Shown here in pieces: positions 37,011 through 48,200 of a DNA stretch of 64,000 bases. This stretch comes from Haemophilus parainfluenzae (lineage in GTDB: Bacteria; Pseudomonadota; Gammaproteobacteria; Enterobacterales; Pasteurellaceae), in contig NZ_CP127167.1 of assembly GCF_036288925.1 (NCBI RefSeq), positions 992,001 through 1,056,000 on the forward strand. Direction: 5' to 3'. How positions within the stretch are numbered: the first letter of the stretch is position 1; every line of letters starts with the position of its first letter. The notes beneath the pieces were generated by a model. That model ran no database searches and had not been told where the DNA came from. It was given only the letters and a program-made list of their open reading frames with translations. A program made the position numbers and the translations under genes.

Positions 37011-38899
37011 TATTTTTTAAGGAAATCTTTATCAGATAATACCCTTAATGGTTGCATATCGCTATTCCCCATAATAACCAAACTCGGGTCTGAGCGTAAA
37101 CAGCTACCACCATAATGCCCGCCGACAGTAAAAGTACAGACCTGAACATATTGGTCTTCCACTTTTGGTAAACACCAAAGCTGTTGATAAATACTCTCCT
37201 GCTTACCAAAACGACCATCTTTACTATCAAGCACTGATTTACGCTCACCAATCAATTTCACATTATCACCTCGACGACCGGCAATGGGTTTTTGTGCATA
37301 ACCATTTTTAATCAGCTCAGGCGTCAATTCAAATCCCGCTTCGAGTAGATAACGATGATTTGGGAATAATGACCACAACACTGGTAAAATCGCTTTATTA
37401 CTTGGAATCGCTGTCCAAAGTGGTTCATAAACTAGAACTTCTGGACGAAGTAACACATCGATCAACCGCACTTTATCTTCCGGATAGCCTGTACGAATTG
37501 GTGGTGCCACTTCCATGCCTGTTGCATCTTCACGAAGTTGCTCTAACATAGTTTCCCAGGCCCACGTTTTCCATACTGTTTTTACCTGGTTATCTTCATC
37601 ATCAATCAAACGACCACGATTATCCCAATGTAATCCCTCGGTCCCATGAATAATTTTGGCTTGAAATCCTGCTTGAACCAGTGCATTGCGCATAAATAAT
37701 GCGTGATAATCTTCCTCATCATCGTGATCTTGCATAATATGAACAAGTGGCGTGGCTTCACTATGTTTCCAACAATCCGCTAATGCATTACGTAAGCCAT
37801 CGGCAGGATTATCGCCTATATTCAATCCACCCTGAATTGCCCATCGATTCATAAATTCACCCGCTTCAGCGTGACAAGAAGCTGAATCTGCATTGTATTC
37901 ATACACTTTCAATCCACGACTATCCATGCAGAAATCTAAACGCCCCGTAATGGTTTGATAACGGCGATTTTGCCAAGATAACCGTAAGCGAGGCCAAAGC
38001 AATTTAGGAATATTAAAATATTGTAATAACTTATCGTCTTTTAAGACTTTATCTGTGGCATGCAAATACATTAAATGCAATTCATTGGTTGCACGAATCA
38101 ACTCATGCTGCGCTGTTTCAGATATCGTAAAATAGCGATATTGATCCGAATGGCTGACTTTATGCCCGCCCATTGCTTTCACATATGCCGCTTCAAATTC
38201 ATTTTGCTCATTCAGCCATTTATGCTCAAACTGACCATTGTTTTCTATATGTTCAGCATGAATCTCAAGTTTCTCTTTTTCTGGTGTTGGCCGCGGCAGA
38301 CTGTATTCGGTATCTTCTGTTTGGATCATCCAACCTAAAATTTCTGTATCATCAAAGGTATCATGCAGAAAATAACCACTTTCGGAAACCGTCATCGGTA
38401 ATTCACGAGTCCATTGCTGCCCACTTGGTAAGCGAGAGTGAATCACGTTTTGCTCGGCAATGCGAATTTTATCTTCTAATACCTCGGTAATGATCGCCAC
38501 ATGCCCCGTATGTTGAAATTCACCGCCCTCCTGCCAAATTAACAATGCACCTGCTTCAGGCTTACGTTTACAACCATTTGCAAAGGCTTGTAAAGGTAAT
38601 AAGGCATCATTCACCACTTGACGTAAAAATCGTAAAGAAAAGATCTCGTAAGCCATTCCTACATCTGTAAACACCATGCCATGATTGAGATATAAATAAC
38701 GACGCGCAAATTCCACGCACTGCCATTTGTAGCCCATGTACTCTCTTCCCAAATAACTGCGAAAGGCGGCATCATCGGGATACTCTTTCTCATCTGCTGT
38801 ATGATAATCGGATGAATAAATCGCAATGCCACCCGGCGCGTAGCCTAATAAGCTCCCGAAAGGATCGTGTGTACTGATGTTTGCTGAACGTTCAGGCAT
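37010..38899 (-). CDS. gss: Bifunctional glutathionylspermidine synthetase/amidase
   Basis: This 629-residue enzyme joins glutathione to spermidine and also cleaves the product. The N-terminal CHAP-type amidase (1-~200) has the catalytic cysteine C61 in YKWQCVEFARRYLYL and a histidine at ~133 in HTGHVAII. The C-terminal ATP-grasp synthetase (~215-629) has FCMDSRGLKVYEYNADSA and PIAGRRGDNVKLIGE. Length and layout match E. coli Gsp (~619). AGGGAG lies 5 bases before the ATG. It appears monocistronic. The product is linked to redox protection of protein thiols in E. coli. Confidence 0.92.
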   Translation of the reverse strand: MPERSANISTHDPFGSLLGYAPGGIAIYSSDYHTADEKEYPDDAAFRSYLGREYMGYKWQCVEFARRYLYLNHGMVFTDVGMAYEIFSLRFLRQVVNDALLPLQAFANGCKRKPEAGALLIWQEGGEFQHTGHVAIITEVLEDKIRIAEQNVIHSRLPSGQQWTRELPMTVSESGYFLHDTFDDTEILGWMIQTEDTEYSLPRPTPEKEKLEIHAEHIENNGQFEHKWLNEQNEFEAAYVKAMGGHKVSHSDQYRYFTISETAQHELIRATNELHLMYLHATDKVLKDDKLLQYFNIPKLLWPRLRLSWQNRRYQTITGRLDFCMDSRGLKVYEYNADSASCHAEAGEFMNRWAIQGGLNIGDNPADGLRNALADCWKHSEATPLVHIMQDHDDEEDYHALFMRNALVQAGFQAKIIHGTEGLHWDNRGRLIDDEDNQVKTVWKTWAWETMLEQLREDATGMEVAPPIRTGYPEDKVRLIDVLLRPEVLVYEPLWTAIPSNKAILPVLWSLFPNHRYLLEAGFELTPELIKNGYAQKPIAGRRGDNVKLIGERKSVLDSKDGRFGKQESIYQQLWCLPKVEDQYVQVCTFTVGGHYGGSCLRSDPSLVIMGNSDMQPLRVLSDKDFLKK

Positions 38900-39005
38900 A
38901 AAAACTCCCTGTTAAATAACAAATGGAAGTAGTATAGATCTTTTTTCTGATTCCCCCCAAAGGCTTTTAAAAGAAATATCAAAATTTGAATCCCATACAA
39001 TTTTG

Positions 39006-39036
39006 AAAAAGAAAAAGGGCTGACAGATGTCAGCCC
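39006..39036 (-). terminator. Terminator downstream of the yfiF-like gene
   Basis: GGGCTGACA and TGTCAGCCC form a tight stem, followed on the minus strand by a run of T residues interrupted by C. It separates yfiF from the gss promoter. Confidence 0.78.
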
Positions 39037-39069
39037 CCAAAACAAACCTAAAAATAACCGCACTTAAGG

Positions 39070-40143
39070 TTATTTCACATACCAATGTGCTAATAAAATC
39101 CCTGTATTTACTGCAATATTTAATCCGGTTTTTAATGGATTACTTAAAGAAAGGCGCACATTTACATCTTGTTTATCACAAATATCATCCGTACTACCTT
39201 CACTCAATACCAACGCGACTTTCTCTGCAAATTTGAGGTGTTCCAACGCAACGCCTTGCTTATTGGTTGATACATGAATAATCTGATAACCAGCTTTACG
39301 TAAAGCCGCTAACGCGATTTCAGTACTTTCTGTTTCTAAAATACGAATATGCTTCATCCCGCCTTCAGCTACACGCATCGCAGCGGGCGCATAAAGCTGT
39401 TCAACTTGATTTGTTACCACATTTTTAATGCCATAGAAGGCACAAGTACGCACAACGCCACCTAGGTTTTGCGCATTATTGACTTGATCAAGCACGACTA
39501 AACAGTCTTCTTGACGCGGTACATCTAAATAACCTTGTAAAGAAAAAGTACGTTGTTTTTTTACTAACATACAAATGCCGCCGTGATGCTCCGTGCCGCT
39601 TACTAAGCTTAGCTCATCACTATCCACCACGTGATACACTTTTTTATTTGCGGCTAAATAACTGAAAATCTCGCCAATTCGATGCGCCATTTGCACCGTT
39701 GCCCATACGCGAACGATGCTCTCCGGACGTTCTGCAAACAATTCCAAGCACGCATTTTCACCATACACTTTCATTTCTTCAGAGCGGTTCTTTTTAATTT
39801 TCTCCGGTGCGCGTGGTGATAATGCGCCTGTTTTCTTTTCTTTCGGTTTATAACTCACGCCAGTGCTTTTTACTGTTACTTTTACCGAGCCACTTTCACC
39901 ATTGGCTTTATTTAATGAAAGTTCCGCAATTTTCGGCTCTCTGACTTCTTGCTGTTGGAAACCTCGAGAAGGTTTACGATCATCCCGTTTTTTATCAAAG
40001 TGCGGTCGATTTCCCTCATGTTTTTCATTATTACGACGATCATCAAAGCGACGTTCTTTATCATTAAATGTGCGTTTTGGGCTACGCTCTTGAAAAGATT
40101 TGCTGGAATTGGTTTGGAATGATGGTTTACGTGAATTGCTCAT
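39070..40143 (-). CDS. yfiF: YfiF-type SpoU/TrmH family RNA methyltransferase
   Basis: This 357-residue protein has a long, basic, low-complexity N-terminal region (~1-110, rich in K, R, S, N and F) and a C-terminal SpoU methyltransferase (~125-357). Recognisable parts are VYGENACLELFAERPE, KVYHVVDSDELSLVSGTEHHGG, DQVNNAQNLGGVVRTCAFYG and the trefoil-knot end LSNPLKTGLNIAVNTGILL. The pattern fits E. coli YfiF, whose RNA target is not established. In the SAM region ALVLSEGSTDDI replaces the more usual GxE-G pattern, so activity is not certain. Confidence 0.85.
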   Translation of the reverse strand: MSNSRKPSFQTNSSKSFQERSPKRTFNDKERRFDDRRNNEKHEGNRPHFDKKRDDRKPSRGFQQQEVREPKIAELSLNKANGESGSVKVTVKSTGVSYKPKEKKTGALSPRAPEKIKKNRSEEMKVYGENACLELFAERPESIVRVWATVQMAHRIGEIFSYLAANKKVYHVVDSDELSLVSGTEHHGGICMLVKKQRTFSLQGYLDVPRQEDCLVVLDQVNNAQNLGGVVRTCAFYGIKNVVTNQVEQLYAPAAMRVAEGGMKHIRILETESTEIALAALRKAGYQIIHVSTNKQGVALEHLKFAEKVALVLSEGSTDDICDKQDVNVRLSLSNPLKTGLNIAVNTGILLAHWYVK

Positions 40144-40292
40144 AATTTGCTTCTCGAAGGAAAAATTGGATAATAATTCGCCAAAAAATGCGAAAATTTG
40201 TGAGCATTATAACGAAAAAAAACCTTTTTTCTATCAATCTATAAAGGAAATATTGTAAACTAGAAGACTAATTTTTAGTGTAGAGATAGATT

Positions 40293-41660
40293 ATGTTAAT
40301 CAACAAAGCTAAACGAGCAGAACAAAATTTAAAAAATTTGCCTTTTCTTCCTTTACAGGCAGATCAGGTTGAGTTTCTGTTTAGTCCGCTTGAATTCAAA
40401 GCACAAATTATAGAATTAATTCGCCAAGCTAAAAAACGCATTTACGTGACCGCACTTTATTGGCAAAAAGATGAAGCGGGACAAGAAATTCTCAATGAAA
40501 TTTATCGCGTAAAACAAGATCATCCAGAATTGGATGTGAAAATTTTAGTGGATTGGCATCGCGGACAACGCAATTTACTCGGTGCAGAAAAATCTGCCAC
40601 TAACGCTGATTGGTATTGTGAACAACGCCAAACCTATCAACTTCCCGATGAACCGAATATGTTCTTTGGTGTGCCTATTAATACCCGCGAAGTCTTCGGC
40701 GTATTACATGTTAAAGGATTTGTCTTTGATGATACCGTCCTTTATAGCGGTGCAAGTATCAATAATGTGTATTTACAACAACAAGATAAATACCGCTACG
40801 ACCGCTATCAAAAAATTCACAATGCTGCACTTGCGGATTCTATGGTGAATTTCATCAATGATTATTTATTGGATTTCAGTGCGGTACACCCATTAGATGT
40901 GGCTAATCGCCCTCGCACCAAAGAAATTCGTAGTGCAATAAAAGCTTATCGCAAAAACCTATCAATCCATGCTGAATATCAGTTGGAAAGTGCGGTTGGT
41001 TTTTCCGATGTTTTAACCATTTCACCACTTTTTGGTTTAGGTGCATCAGGCAATGAATTAAACCAAGTTATCGAAGATTTATTCTTACAAGTGCAGGAAA
41101 AATTGGTAATTTGCACCCCTTATTTCAACTTTCCTCGCACGCTAAGAAGTAAACTTGCCCGCTTATTAGAGCAAGGAAAACGTGTCGAAATTATCGTGGG
41201 TGATAAAGTCGCGAACGATTTCTATATTCCACCAGAGCAACCATTTAAAATGGCAGGTGCATTACCCTATTTATATGAAAGCAATCTTCGTCGTTTCTGC
41301 GAGAAATTTGATGCTTACATTAAAAATGGCCACTTAACGGTACGTTTATGGAAAGACGGCGATAACACTTATCACCTCAAAGGTGTTTGGGTGGACAATC
41401 AGTATATTCTTTTAACAGGGAACAACCTGAACCCTCGTGCATGGCGTTTAGATGCGGAAAATGGATTATTAATCCACGATCCAAAACAAGAACTTCAGTC
41501 ACAAGCGGAAAAAGAATTATCGCACATCCGCCAACATACCAAAGTATTGCAAGATTATTCTGAATTAGAAGAATTGACGCAATATCCTGAACCAGTGCAA
41601 AAACTATTGAAGAAGTTTGCTCGGATTCAGGCAGACAAATTGGTCAAAATGATTTTATAA
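40293..41660 (+). CDS. pssA: Phosphatidylserine synthase, PLD type
   Basis: This 455-residue enzyme makes phosphatidylserine from CDP-diacylglycerol and serine. It is of the phospholipase D superfamily with two HKD-type motifs: HVKGFVFDDTVLYSG (~140) and HLKGVWVDNQYILLTGNNLNPR (~355). Length matches E. coli PssA. It lies upstream of psd, which uses its product, so the two steps to phosphatidylethanolamine are together, although a hairpin separates them. Confidence 0.96.
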   Translation: MLINKAKRAEQNLKNLPFLPLQADQVEFLFSPLEFKAQIIELIRQAKKRIYVTALYWQKDEAGQEILNEIYRVKQDHPELDVKILVDWHRGQRNLLGAEKSATNADWYCEQRQTYQLPDEPNMFFGVPINTREVFGVLHVKGFVFDDTVLYSGASINNVYLQQQDKYRYDRYQKIHNAALADSMVNFINDYLLDFSAVHPLDVANRPRTKEIRSAIKAYRKNLSIHAEYQLESAVGFSDVLTISPLFGLGASGNELNQVIEDLFLQVQEKLVICTPYFNFPRTLRSKLARLLEQGKRVEIIVGDKVANDFYIPPEQPFKMAGALPYLYESNLRRFCEKFDAYIKNGHLTVRLWKDGDNTYHLKGVWVDNQYILLTGNNLNPRAWRLDAENGLLIHDPKQELQSQAEKELSHIRQHTKVLQDYSELEELTQYPEPVQKLLKKFARIQADKLVKMIL

Positions 41661-41668
41661 ATACAAAA

Positions 41669-41694
41669 AGAAGCCGACAAATGTTGGCTTCTTG
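41669..41694 (+). terminator. Weak terminator or processing hairpin between pssA and psd
   Basis: AAGAAGCC and GGCTTCTT form an 8-bp stem extended by a G-T and two more pairs. No clear T run follows, so termination may be partial. Confidence 0.45.
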
Positions 41695-41785
41695 CTTGTA
41701 TCTTGCGCAAAAATATCAACTAACATTGCACAAGTGAAATAAGTTGTTATAATCGCCCAACTTTTTAATCTTATCGGAGAAATCA

Positions 41786-42655
41786 ATGAACCCAATTTCT
41801 TATTGGCAACGCCTAAAAGTTGCATTTCAATATGTGATGCCACAAATCTATATGACACAAGCAGCAGGTTGGTTAGCTAAACAAAAATGGGGCGCAGTGA
41901 CACATTTTGTGATTAAAGCGTTTGCAAAAAAATACAACATTGATATGAGCGTTTCTGAAAAAGAAAAATTCAGTGATTACGCCAGTTTTAATGAATTCTT
42001 TATCCGTCCATTAAAAGAAAATGCACGACCAATTAACCAAAATCCAGCCGCACTTTGTTGCCCTGCGGATGGCCGTGTAAGTGAATGTGGACATATTGAA
42101 GATGACCGCCTATTACAAGCGAAAGGTCACTTTTTCAGCTTAAATGATTTATTAGCGGAAGATCAAGATTTAACCGAGACCTTTAAAAATGGGGAATTCA
42201 TCACCACTTATTTATCACCACGTGATTATCACCGTGTGCATATGCCATGTGATGGTACGCTTCGCAAAATGATTTACGTGCCGGGTGATTTATTCTCCGT
42301 CAATCCATTTTTAGCGAAACATGTGCCGAACCTCTTTGCTCGTAATGAGCGTGTAATTTGTGTCTTTGATACTGAATTCGGCACCATGGTACAAATCTTA
42401 GTGGGAGCAACAATCACTGCGAGTATCGGCACGGTTTGGGCTGGCGTTATTAATCCGCCACGTCATAACGAAGTGAAAGTATGGACTTATGAAGGTGAAA
42501 GTGCGGTTAAATTAAGCAAGGGTCAAGAAATGGGTTGGTTCCAACTTGGTTCTACCGTAATTAATTTATTCCAAGCCAGCCAAGTGAAAATTGCCGATCA
42601 TTTAAGTGTTGATGAACCTGTGCGCATGGGTGAAATCTTGGCATTGAAAAAATAG
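41786..42655 (+). CDS. psd: Phosphatidylserine decarboxylase
   Basis: This 289-residue pro-enzyme converts phosphatidylserine to phosphatidylethanolamine at the inner membrane. It self-cleaves within [11 protein letters not shown] (~250), where the Ser of LGST becomes the pyruvoyl group. [29 protein letters not shown] and [15 protein letters not shown] are family motifs. It follows pssA and is 22 bp from the FKBP gene. Confidence 0.96.
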   Translation: MNPISYWQRLKVAFQYVMPQIYMTQAAGWLAKQKWGAVTHFVIKAFAKKYNIDMSVSEKEKFSDYASFNEFFIRPLKENARPINQNPAALCCPADGRVSECGHIEDDRLLQAKGHFFSLNDLLAEDQDLTETFKNGEFITTYLSPRDYHRVHMPCDGTLRKMIYVPGDLFSVNPFLAKHVPNLFARNERVICVFDTEFGTMVQILVGATITASIGTVWAGVINPPRHNEVKVWTYEGESAVKLSKGQEMGWFQLGSTVINLFQASQVKIADHLSVDEPVRMGEILALKK

Positions 42656-42677
42656 TTTTATAACAAAGGGAAAAACA

Positions 42678-43310
42678 ATGACAGCTCAAATTTTTGAACA
42701 AGTAAAATTAGAAAGTATTTCTGAAAAAGGCAGCTACGGTATCGGTTTACAAATCGGTCAGCAATTAGCTGATAGCCAAATGGATATTTCTGTTGAAGCG
42801 GTAGCAAAAGGCATTTTCGATGCGTTGAACCGTAATCAACCTGCATTAGAAATTAATGATTTAATGCATTCTGTTCAAGCACTTCAACAACAAGCTGCTG
42901 AAGCACAACAAGCGCAATTTAAAGCGATTGAAGAAGAAGGTAAAAAATTCTTAGAAGAAAACGCGAAAAAAGCAGGCGTAAACGTCACTGACAGCGGTTT
43001 ACAATACGAAATTTTAACCGAAGGTAACGGTAACAAACCATCTGCAACTGATAAAGTACGTGTTCACTACACAGGTACATTACCAGATGGTACCGTATTC
43101 GACAGTTCGGTTGCTCGTGGAACACCGGCTGAATTCCCAGTAAATGGCGTAATTCGTGGTTGGGTTGAAGCATTACAAATGATGCCTGTTGGTTCTAAAT
43201 GGAAACTCACTATTCCACACGAACTGGCTTACGGTGAACGTGGTGCGGGCGCATCTATCCCACCATTCTCAACCTTAGTGTTTGAAGTCGAATTACTCGA
43301 TATCCTCTAA
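42678..43310 (+). CDS. fklB: FKBP-type peptidyl-prolyl isomerase
   Basis: This 210-residue isomerase has a helical dimerisation domain (~1-90, [18 protein letters not shown]) and a C-terminal FKBP domain (~110-210) with [37 protein letters not shown] and [13 protein letters not shown]. There is no signal peptide, so it is cytoplasmic, which points to FklB rather than periplasmic FkpA. It begins 22 bp after psd and ends at a USS-pair terminator. Confidence 0.92.
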   Translation: MTAQIFEQVKLESISEKGSYGIGLQIGQQLADSQMDISVEAVAKGIFDALNRNQPALEINDLMHSVQALQQQAAEAQQAQFKAIEEEGKKFLEENAKKAGVNVTDSGLQYEILTEGNGNKPSATDKVRVHYTGTLPDGTVFDSSVARGTPAEFPVNGVIRGWVEALQMMPVGSKWKLTIPHELAYGERGAGASIPPFSTLVFEVELLDIL

Positions 43311-43314
43311 AAAG

Positions 43315-43350
43315 AAAAAGTGCGGTTGAAATGATTTAACCGCACTTTTT
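43315..43350. terminator. USS-pair terminator after fklB
   Basis: An AAGTGCGGTT arm and an AACCGCACTT arm form a stem with a ~10-base loop, followed by a long T run. Confidence 0.85.
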
Positions 43351-43386
43351 TTATTTTTAGCTTGCTAAAAAAGTAAAAACTCATAA

Positions 43387-43411
43387 AATGAACGTTCATT
43401 CATTTTTGAAT
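43387..43411. promoter_or_regulatory. Probable AcrR operator
   Basis: AATGAACGTTCATT (43387-43400) is a perfect palindrome, and it overlaps a second dyad ATTCA-TTTT-TGAAT (43397-43411). It lies ~55 bp before the TetR-family gene that leads the efflux operon, the usual place for autoregulation. Confidence 0.65.
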
Positions 43412-43465
43412 GTTTGTCTTAAATGACCTTTCTCATATATAACCCTAAGAATTTTATTTTTTATT

Positions 43466-44047
43466 ATGCGACAAGCAGAAGAATTTAAGCCAAAGATAGA
43501 TGTCAGTGAGCAGATCTTTGATGCAACAGATCGTCTAATGGCAAAAGAAGGATTGCATCATCTTTCTATGCATAAGTTAGCCAAGGAGGCTGGTATTGCC
43601 GCTGGTACAATTTACCTTTATTTTAAGAGTAAAGATGAGTTATTAGCTCGATTTGCTCGTCGAGTGTTCAATAAGTTTGTAGTGGCGATTGAAGAAGGCT
43701 TTGATGAAAACCAATCTTTTTTCGAGCAATATAGAAAAATGTGGTGGAATATTTGGCATTTTCTTCAAGAAAATCCAACGATTCTGTTAAACATGAACCA
43801 ATACCGATCTTTGCTGGAGTTTATTGAAACCTGCAAAGAAATGGAGTATTCGTGTTGGGATCAGTTTTGTCTCAAGGGACAAGCAGCAAATGTGTTGGCT
43901 GATTTAGATCCTCATATGTTATTTTTGTTGAGCCTTAAAACTGCAATAGTTTTAGCCTCAGATATCAAATTCCTCGGTACGGCAGTGACCGATGAGATGT
44001 TAGAATCTGTCATTGAACGCTCTTGGCGTGCAATTCAGAAGTTGTAA
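43466..44047 (+). CDS. acrR: TetR-family repressor of the efflux operon
   Basis: This 193-residue repressor has an N-terminal helix-turn-helix (MHKLAKEAGIAAGTIYLYFKSKDEL, ~34-58, shown in part) and a variable ligand-binding domain. It is followed 27 bp later by the membrane fusion and pump genes, so it should repress its own operon through the palindrome upstream. The name follows the H. influenzae acrRAB layout, as I recall it; the ligand is unknown. The ribosome site is poor (only T/A rich), so low expression is likely. Confidence 0.85.
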   Translation: MRQAEEFKPKIDVSEQIFDATDRLMAKEGLHHLSMHKLAKEAGIAAGTIYLYFKSKDELLARFARRVFNKFVVAIEEGFDENQSFFEQYRKMWWNIWHFLQENPTILLNMNQYRSLLEFIETCKEMEYSCWDQFCLKGQAANVLADLDPHMLFLLSLKTAIVLASDIKFLGTAVTDEMLESVIERSWRAIQKL

Positions 44048-44074
44048 TTTTATTGTCTTAATGGAGTTTTCCAA

Positions 44075-45271
44075 ATGAGTGTAACTCAAACTAATAGACC
44101 AAAGCGCTCACACATTTTCTTTTTGAAATTAGCGTTAGGCGTATTTGTGTTAATTTTTGCTGCAATGATTTTTCTTAATCATATGAAAGCAAAAGGCATA
44201 GCTGATTTCTTAGCAAATAAACCTGAAACAGCTTCTCCTGTTACAGCAATGACAGTCAAGCCTTCAGAATGGACGCCGATCATTGAAACAACAGGTCTTG
44301 TTCGTCCGAATCAAGGGGCAATGTTAAGTGCACAAAGCGCTGGAACCGTCTCTAAAGTACTCGTACAAAATGGCCAAAGTGTGAAAAAAGGTGATTTGTT
44401 AGTTGAGTTAGATAGCTCAGTTGAGCGTGCCAGTTTGCAAGCTGCGCAAGCTCAGGTGGTGTCATTACGTCAAACTTATCAACGTTATGCAAACCTTGCG
44501 GGCAGCGGAGCTGTTTCTCGTCAAGAATTAGATAATGCAAAAGCAGCTTATGAAGCACAAGCGGCAAATATTGAGTCATTAAAAGCGGCGATTGAACGTC
44601 GCCAAATCGTGGCACCATTTGATGGTAAAGCCGGTATCGTGAAAGTGAATGTTGGTCAGTACGTTTCAAACGGTACTGAAATTGTGCGTGTGGAAGATCG
44701 TTCTTCTATGAAAGTGGATTTTGCGATTGCTCAAAACCAATTAGATAAATTGCATATTGGTCAAAAAGTAACGGCTACGGCAGATGCGCGTAAAGGTGAA
44801 ACTTTTGCCGCGAAGGTTACTGCAATTGAGCCTGCAATTAATTCTTCAACAGGTTTAGTCGATGTTCAAGCAACGTTTGAACCAGAAGATGGTGCAAAAT
44901 TATTATCCGGTATGTTTACTCGCTTAAATGTCGCTTTACCAACTGAGCATAATCAAATCGTTGTACCACAAGTGGCAGTGAGCTACAACATGTATGGCGA
45001 ATCGCTTTATATTTTGACCGCACTTTCCGATGAAGATATTGAGAAATTAGGCGGCGCAGAAAAAGCAGCAAATATGTACCGTGCAAAATCAATCACTGTA
45101 TTTACGAAAGATCGTCAAGGCATTTATGCACAATTAAAAGGTGATGAAGTCAAAGTTGGCGATAAAATTGTGACAGGTGGTCAGCAAAACTTAAGTAACG
45201 GGGCATTAGTGTCTGTTGCAGATAAAGCGGGCGTAGGTACTGAACAACCTGCGAATAAAACGAATCTTTAA
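44075..45271 (+). CDS. acrA: RND efflux periplasmic adaptor (membrane fusion protein)
   Basis: This 398-residue adaptor links the pump to the outer-membrane channel. Instead of a lipobox it has an N-terminal membrane helix (~15-38). The hairpin and lipoyl parts include TTGLVRPNQGAMLSAQSAG, VLVQNGQSVKKGDLLVELD and IVAPFDGKAGIVKVNVGQY, followed by the beta-barrel region with ATADARKGETF. GGAG lies upstream of the ATG. It is 14 bp before the pump gene. The TolC-type partner is not in this operon. Confidence 0.92.
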   Translation: MSVTQTNRPKRSHIFFLKLALGVFVLIFAAMIFLNHMKAKGIADFLANKPETASPVTAMTVKPSEWTPIIETTGLVRPNQGAMLSAQSAGTVSKVLVQNGQSVKKGDLLVELDSSVERASLQAAQAQVVSLRQTYQRYANLAGSGAVSRQELDNAKAAYEAQAANIESLKAAIERRQIVAPFDGKAGIVKVNVGQYVSNGTEIVRVEDRSSMKVDFAIAQNQLDKLHIGQKVTATADARKGETFAAKVTAIEPAINSSTGLVDVQATFEPEDGAKLLSGMFTRLNVALPTEHNQIVVPQVAVSYNMYGESLYILTALSDEDIEKLGGAEKAANMYRAKSITVFTKDRQGIYAQLKGDEVKVGDKIVTGGQQNLSNGALVSVADKAGVGTEQPANKTNL

Positions 45272-45284
45272 TTAGGAAAAGCGA

Positions 45285-48200
45285 ATGAAATTTACCGATA
45301 TATTTATTCGTCGTCCTGTTTTGGCGGTTTCGATTAGCTTGTTAATCATTATTTTAGGTTTACAAGCAATTTCGAAATTGTCTGTGCGCGAATATCCGAA
45401 AATGACCACAACGGTAATTACGGTGACCACAGTATATCCAGGGGCGGATGCGAACTTAATTCAAGCGTTTGTTACTTCCAAAATTGAAGAGGCGGTAGCG
45501 CAAGCGGATAATGTGGACTATATGTCTTCAAGCTCTAGCCCAAGTACGTCAACAGTCACCGTAAAAATGAAATTAAATACGGATCCGAATGCAGCCTTGG
45601 CAGATGTTTTAGCTAAAGTTAACTCAGTTCGTTCTGAATTGCCAAGTGGTATTGAAGATCCAACGGTTTCTTCATCAACCGGTGGTTCGGGGATTATGTA
45701 TATTAGTTTCCGTTCTAACAAACTTGATGCAAGCCAAGTGACTGACTATATTCAACGCGTAGTCAAACCGCAGTTCTTTACCGTAGAAGGGGTGGCGAGT
45801 GTGCAGATCTTTGGTGCATCTGAGTACGCACTTCGTGTTTGGTTAGATCCAGAAAAAATGGCGGCTCAAAACCTTTCAGCCACACAAGTGATGTCCGCAT
45901 TATCCGCGAATAACGTTCAAACAGCGGCGGGTAATGATAATGGCTATTTTGTCACCTATAAAAACAAAGTAGAAACCACGACAAAATCGGTTGAAGAATT
46001 AGGTAATTTAATTGTTGAGTCTAGCGGTGATAAGTTAGTACGTTTACGTGATATCGCCGATGTTGAATTAAATAAATCAAGCGATAGCTCACGTGCAGTA
46101 GCGAATGGCGCGGATTCTGTTGTGTTAGCGATTAACCCAACCTCGTCAGCAAACCCATTAACTGTAGCTGCGAAAGTACGCCCACTGTATGACAGTATTA
46201 AAAATAATCTGCCGGATGCTATTGAATCTGACATCTTATATGACCGTACAATTGCGATTAATAACTCAATTAATGAAGTAATCAAAACGATTGTTGAGGC
46301 AACGCTGATCGTATTGGTGGTGATTACCATGTTTATTGGTTCATTCCGTGCGATTTTAATCCCGGTTATCACCATTCCGATTTCATTAATCGGGGTAATT
46401 ATGTTGCTTCAAACCTTGGATTTCTCCATTAACTTGATGACGTTGCTAGCATTGATTCTGGCTATCGGTTTAGTGGTAGATGATGCGATTGTTGTTTTGG
46501 AAAACGTGGATCGTCACATTAAGTTAGGGGAAACGCCATTCCGTGCGGCGATTATCGGTACGCGTGAAATTGCTGTCCCAGTTATTTCCATGACTATTGC
46601 CTTGATTGCGGTATATTCTCCAATGGCGTTAATGGGCGGTATTACGGGTTCTTTGTTTAAAGAGTTCGCCTTAACCCTTGCAGGAGCAGTATTTATTTCG
46701 GGTATCGTAGCATTAACGCTTTCACCAATGATGACCAGTAAATTGCTGAAATCCAACGAGGCTCCAAATAAATTGGAACAAAGAGTAGAGCATACCCTTA
46801 GTAAAGTAAATGCAGCTTATGCGTATGTACTTGATTTGGTGATGGTAAACCGTAAATGTATGTTGATGTTTGCGGCAATTATCTTTGCAACCTTGCCAGT
46901 ATTGTTTAAATCACTTTCAAGTGAATTAACACCAACGGAAGACAAGGGGGCATTTTTGGCAATCGGTTCTGCACCTTCGAACGTGAACGTGGATTATGTG
47001 CAAAATGCGATGGCACCTTATCAAGAGATTTTAACCAATACGCCAGAAGTGCAGTTTGCAATGACGATAGCAGGGGCACCAAGCTCTAACCAATCTTTAA
47101 ACGTTGTGACTTTAAAAGATTGGAAAGAACGCTCTAAAAGCCAAACAGCAATCATGAAAGAGTTGAATGAAAAAGCGAAATCCATTCCTGAAGTATCTGT
47201 ACAAGGCTTTGCGTTCCCTGAAATTGATACAGGAGAGATGGGACCGCCAATTGGCTTCGTAATTAGCACATCTCAAGACTATGGCGATTTAGCGAATGTG
47301 GCAGGTAAATTCTTAGAGGATATGCAGAAATCCAGTAAGTTCGTTTATACCGATCTTGATCTTAAATTTGATACCGCTCAAATGCGTATTAAGATTGATC
47401 GTGAAAAAGCGGGGACTTACGGTATTACAATGCAACAAATCAGCCGTACGTTAGGGAGCTTCTTATCTGCCGCAACCATTGAGCGTGTAGATATTGATGG
47501 CCGTGCTTATAAAATTATTTCCCAAGTAAAACGTGACAATCGTTTATCACCGGAAAGTTTTAATAAGTATTACGTCACTGCGGCAAATGGTACCTCTGTT
47601 CCATTAAGCAGCTTGGTGACAGCAACACTAGAACCACAACCAAGTTCATTACCACGTTTCAGCCAATTAAACTCAGCGGTAATTAGTGCAGTACCAATGC
47701 CGGGTACTTCAATTGGTGATGCGATCCAATGGTTACAGGACAATGCGAAAAATACGTTACCACAGGGTTATAACTATGACTTTAAAAGTGAAGCGCGTCA
47801 GTTAGTACAAGAAGGTAATGCACTTGCCGTGACTTTCTTACTCGCGGTGGTAATTATTTTCTTAGTCTTGGCGATTCAATTTGAATCAATTCGCGATCCA
47901 ATCGTGATTATGATTTCTGTTCCTTTAGCCGTGAGTGGTGCATTGTTAGCCTTAAATGCCTTCGGATTTTTGGGTATTGCAGGCTCAACGCTAAATATCT
48001 ACTCACAGGTTGGTTTGATTACCTTAGTCGGACTTATCACAAAACACGGTATTTTGATGTGTGAAGTAGCGAAAGAAGAGCAGTTAAACCATGGTAAAAC
48101 CCGTATTGAAGCGATCACCGAAGCGGCTAAAGTACGTTTACGTCCAATTCTGATGACAACCGCTGCGATGATTGCAGGTCTTGTACCGTTGCTTTATGCA

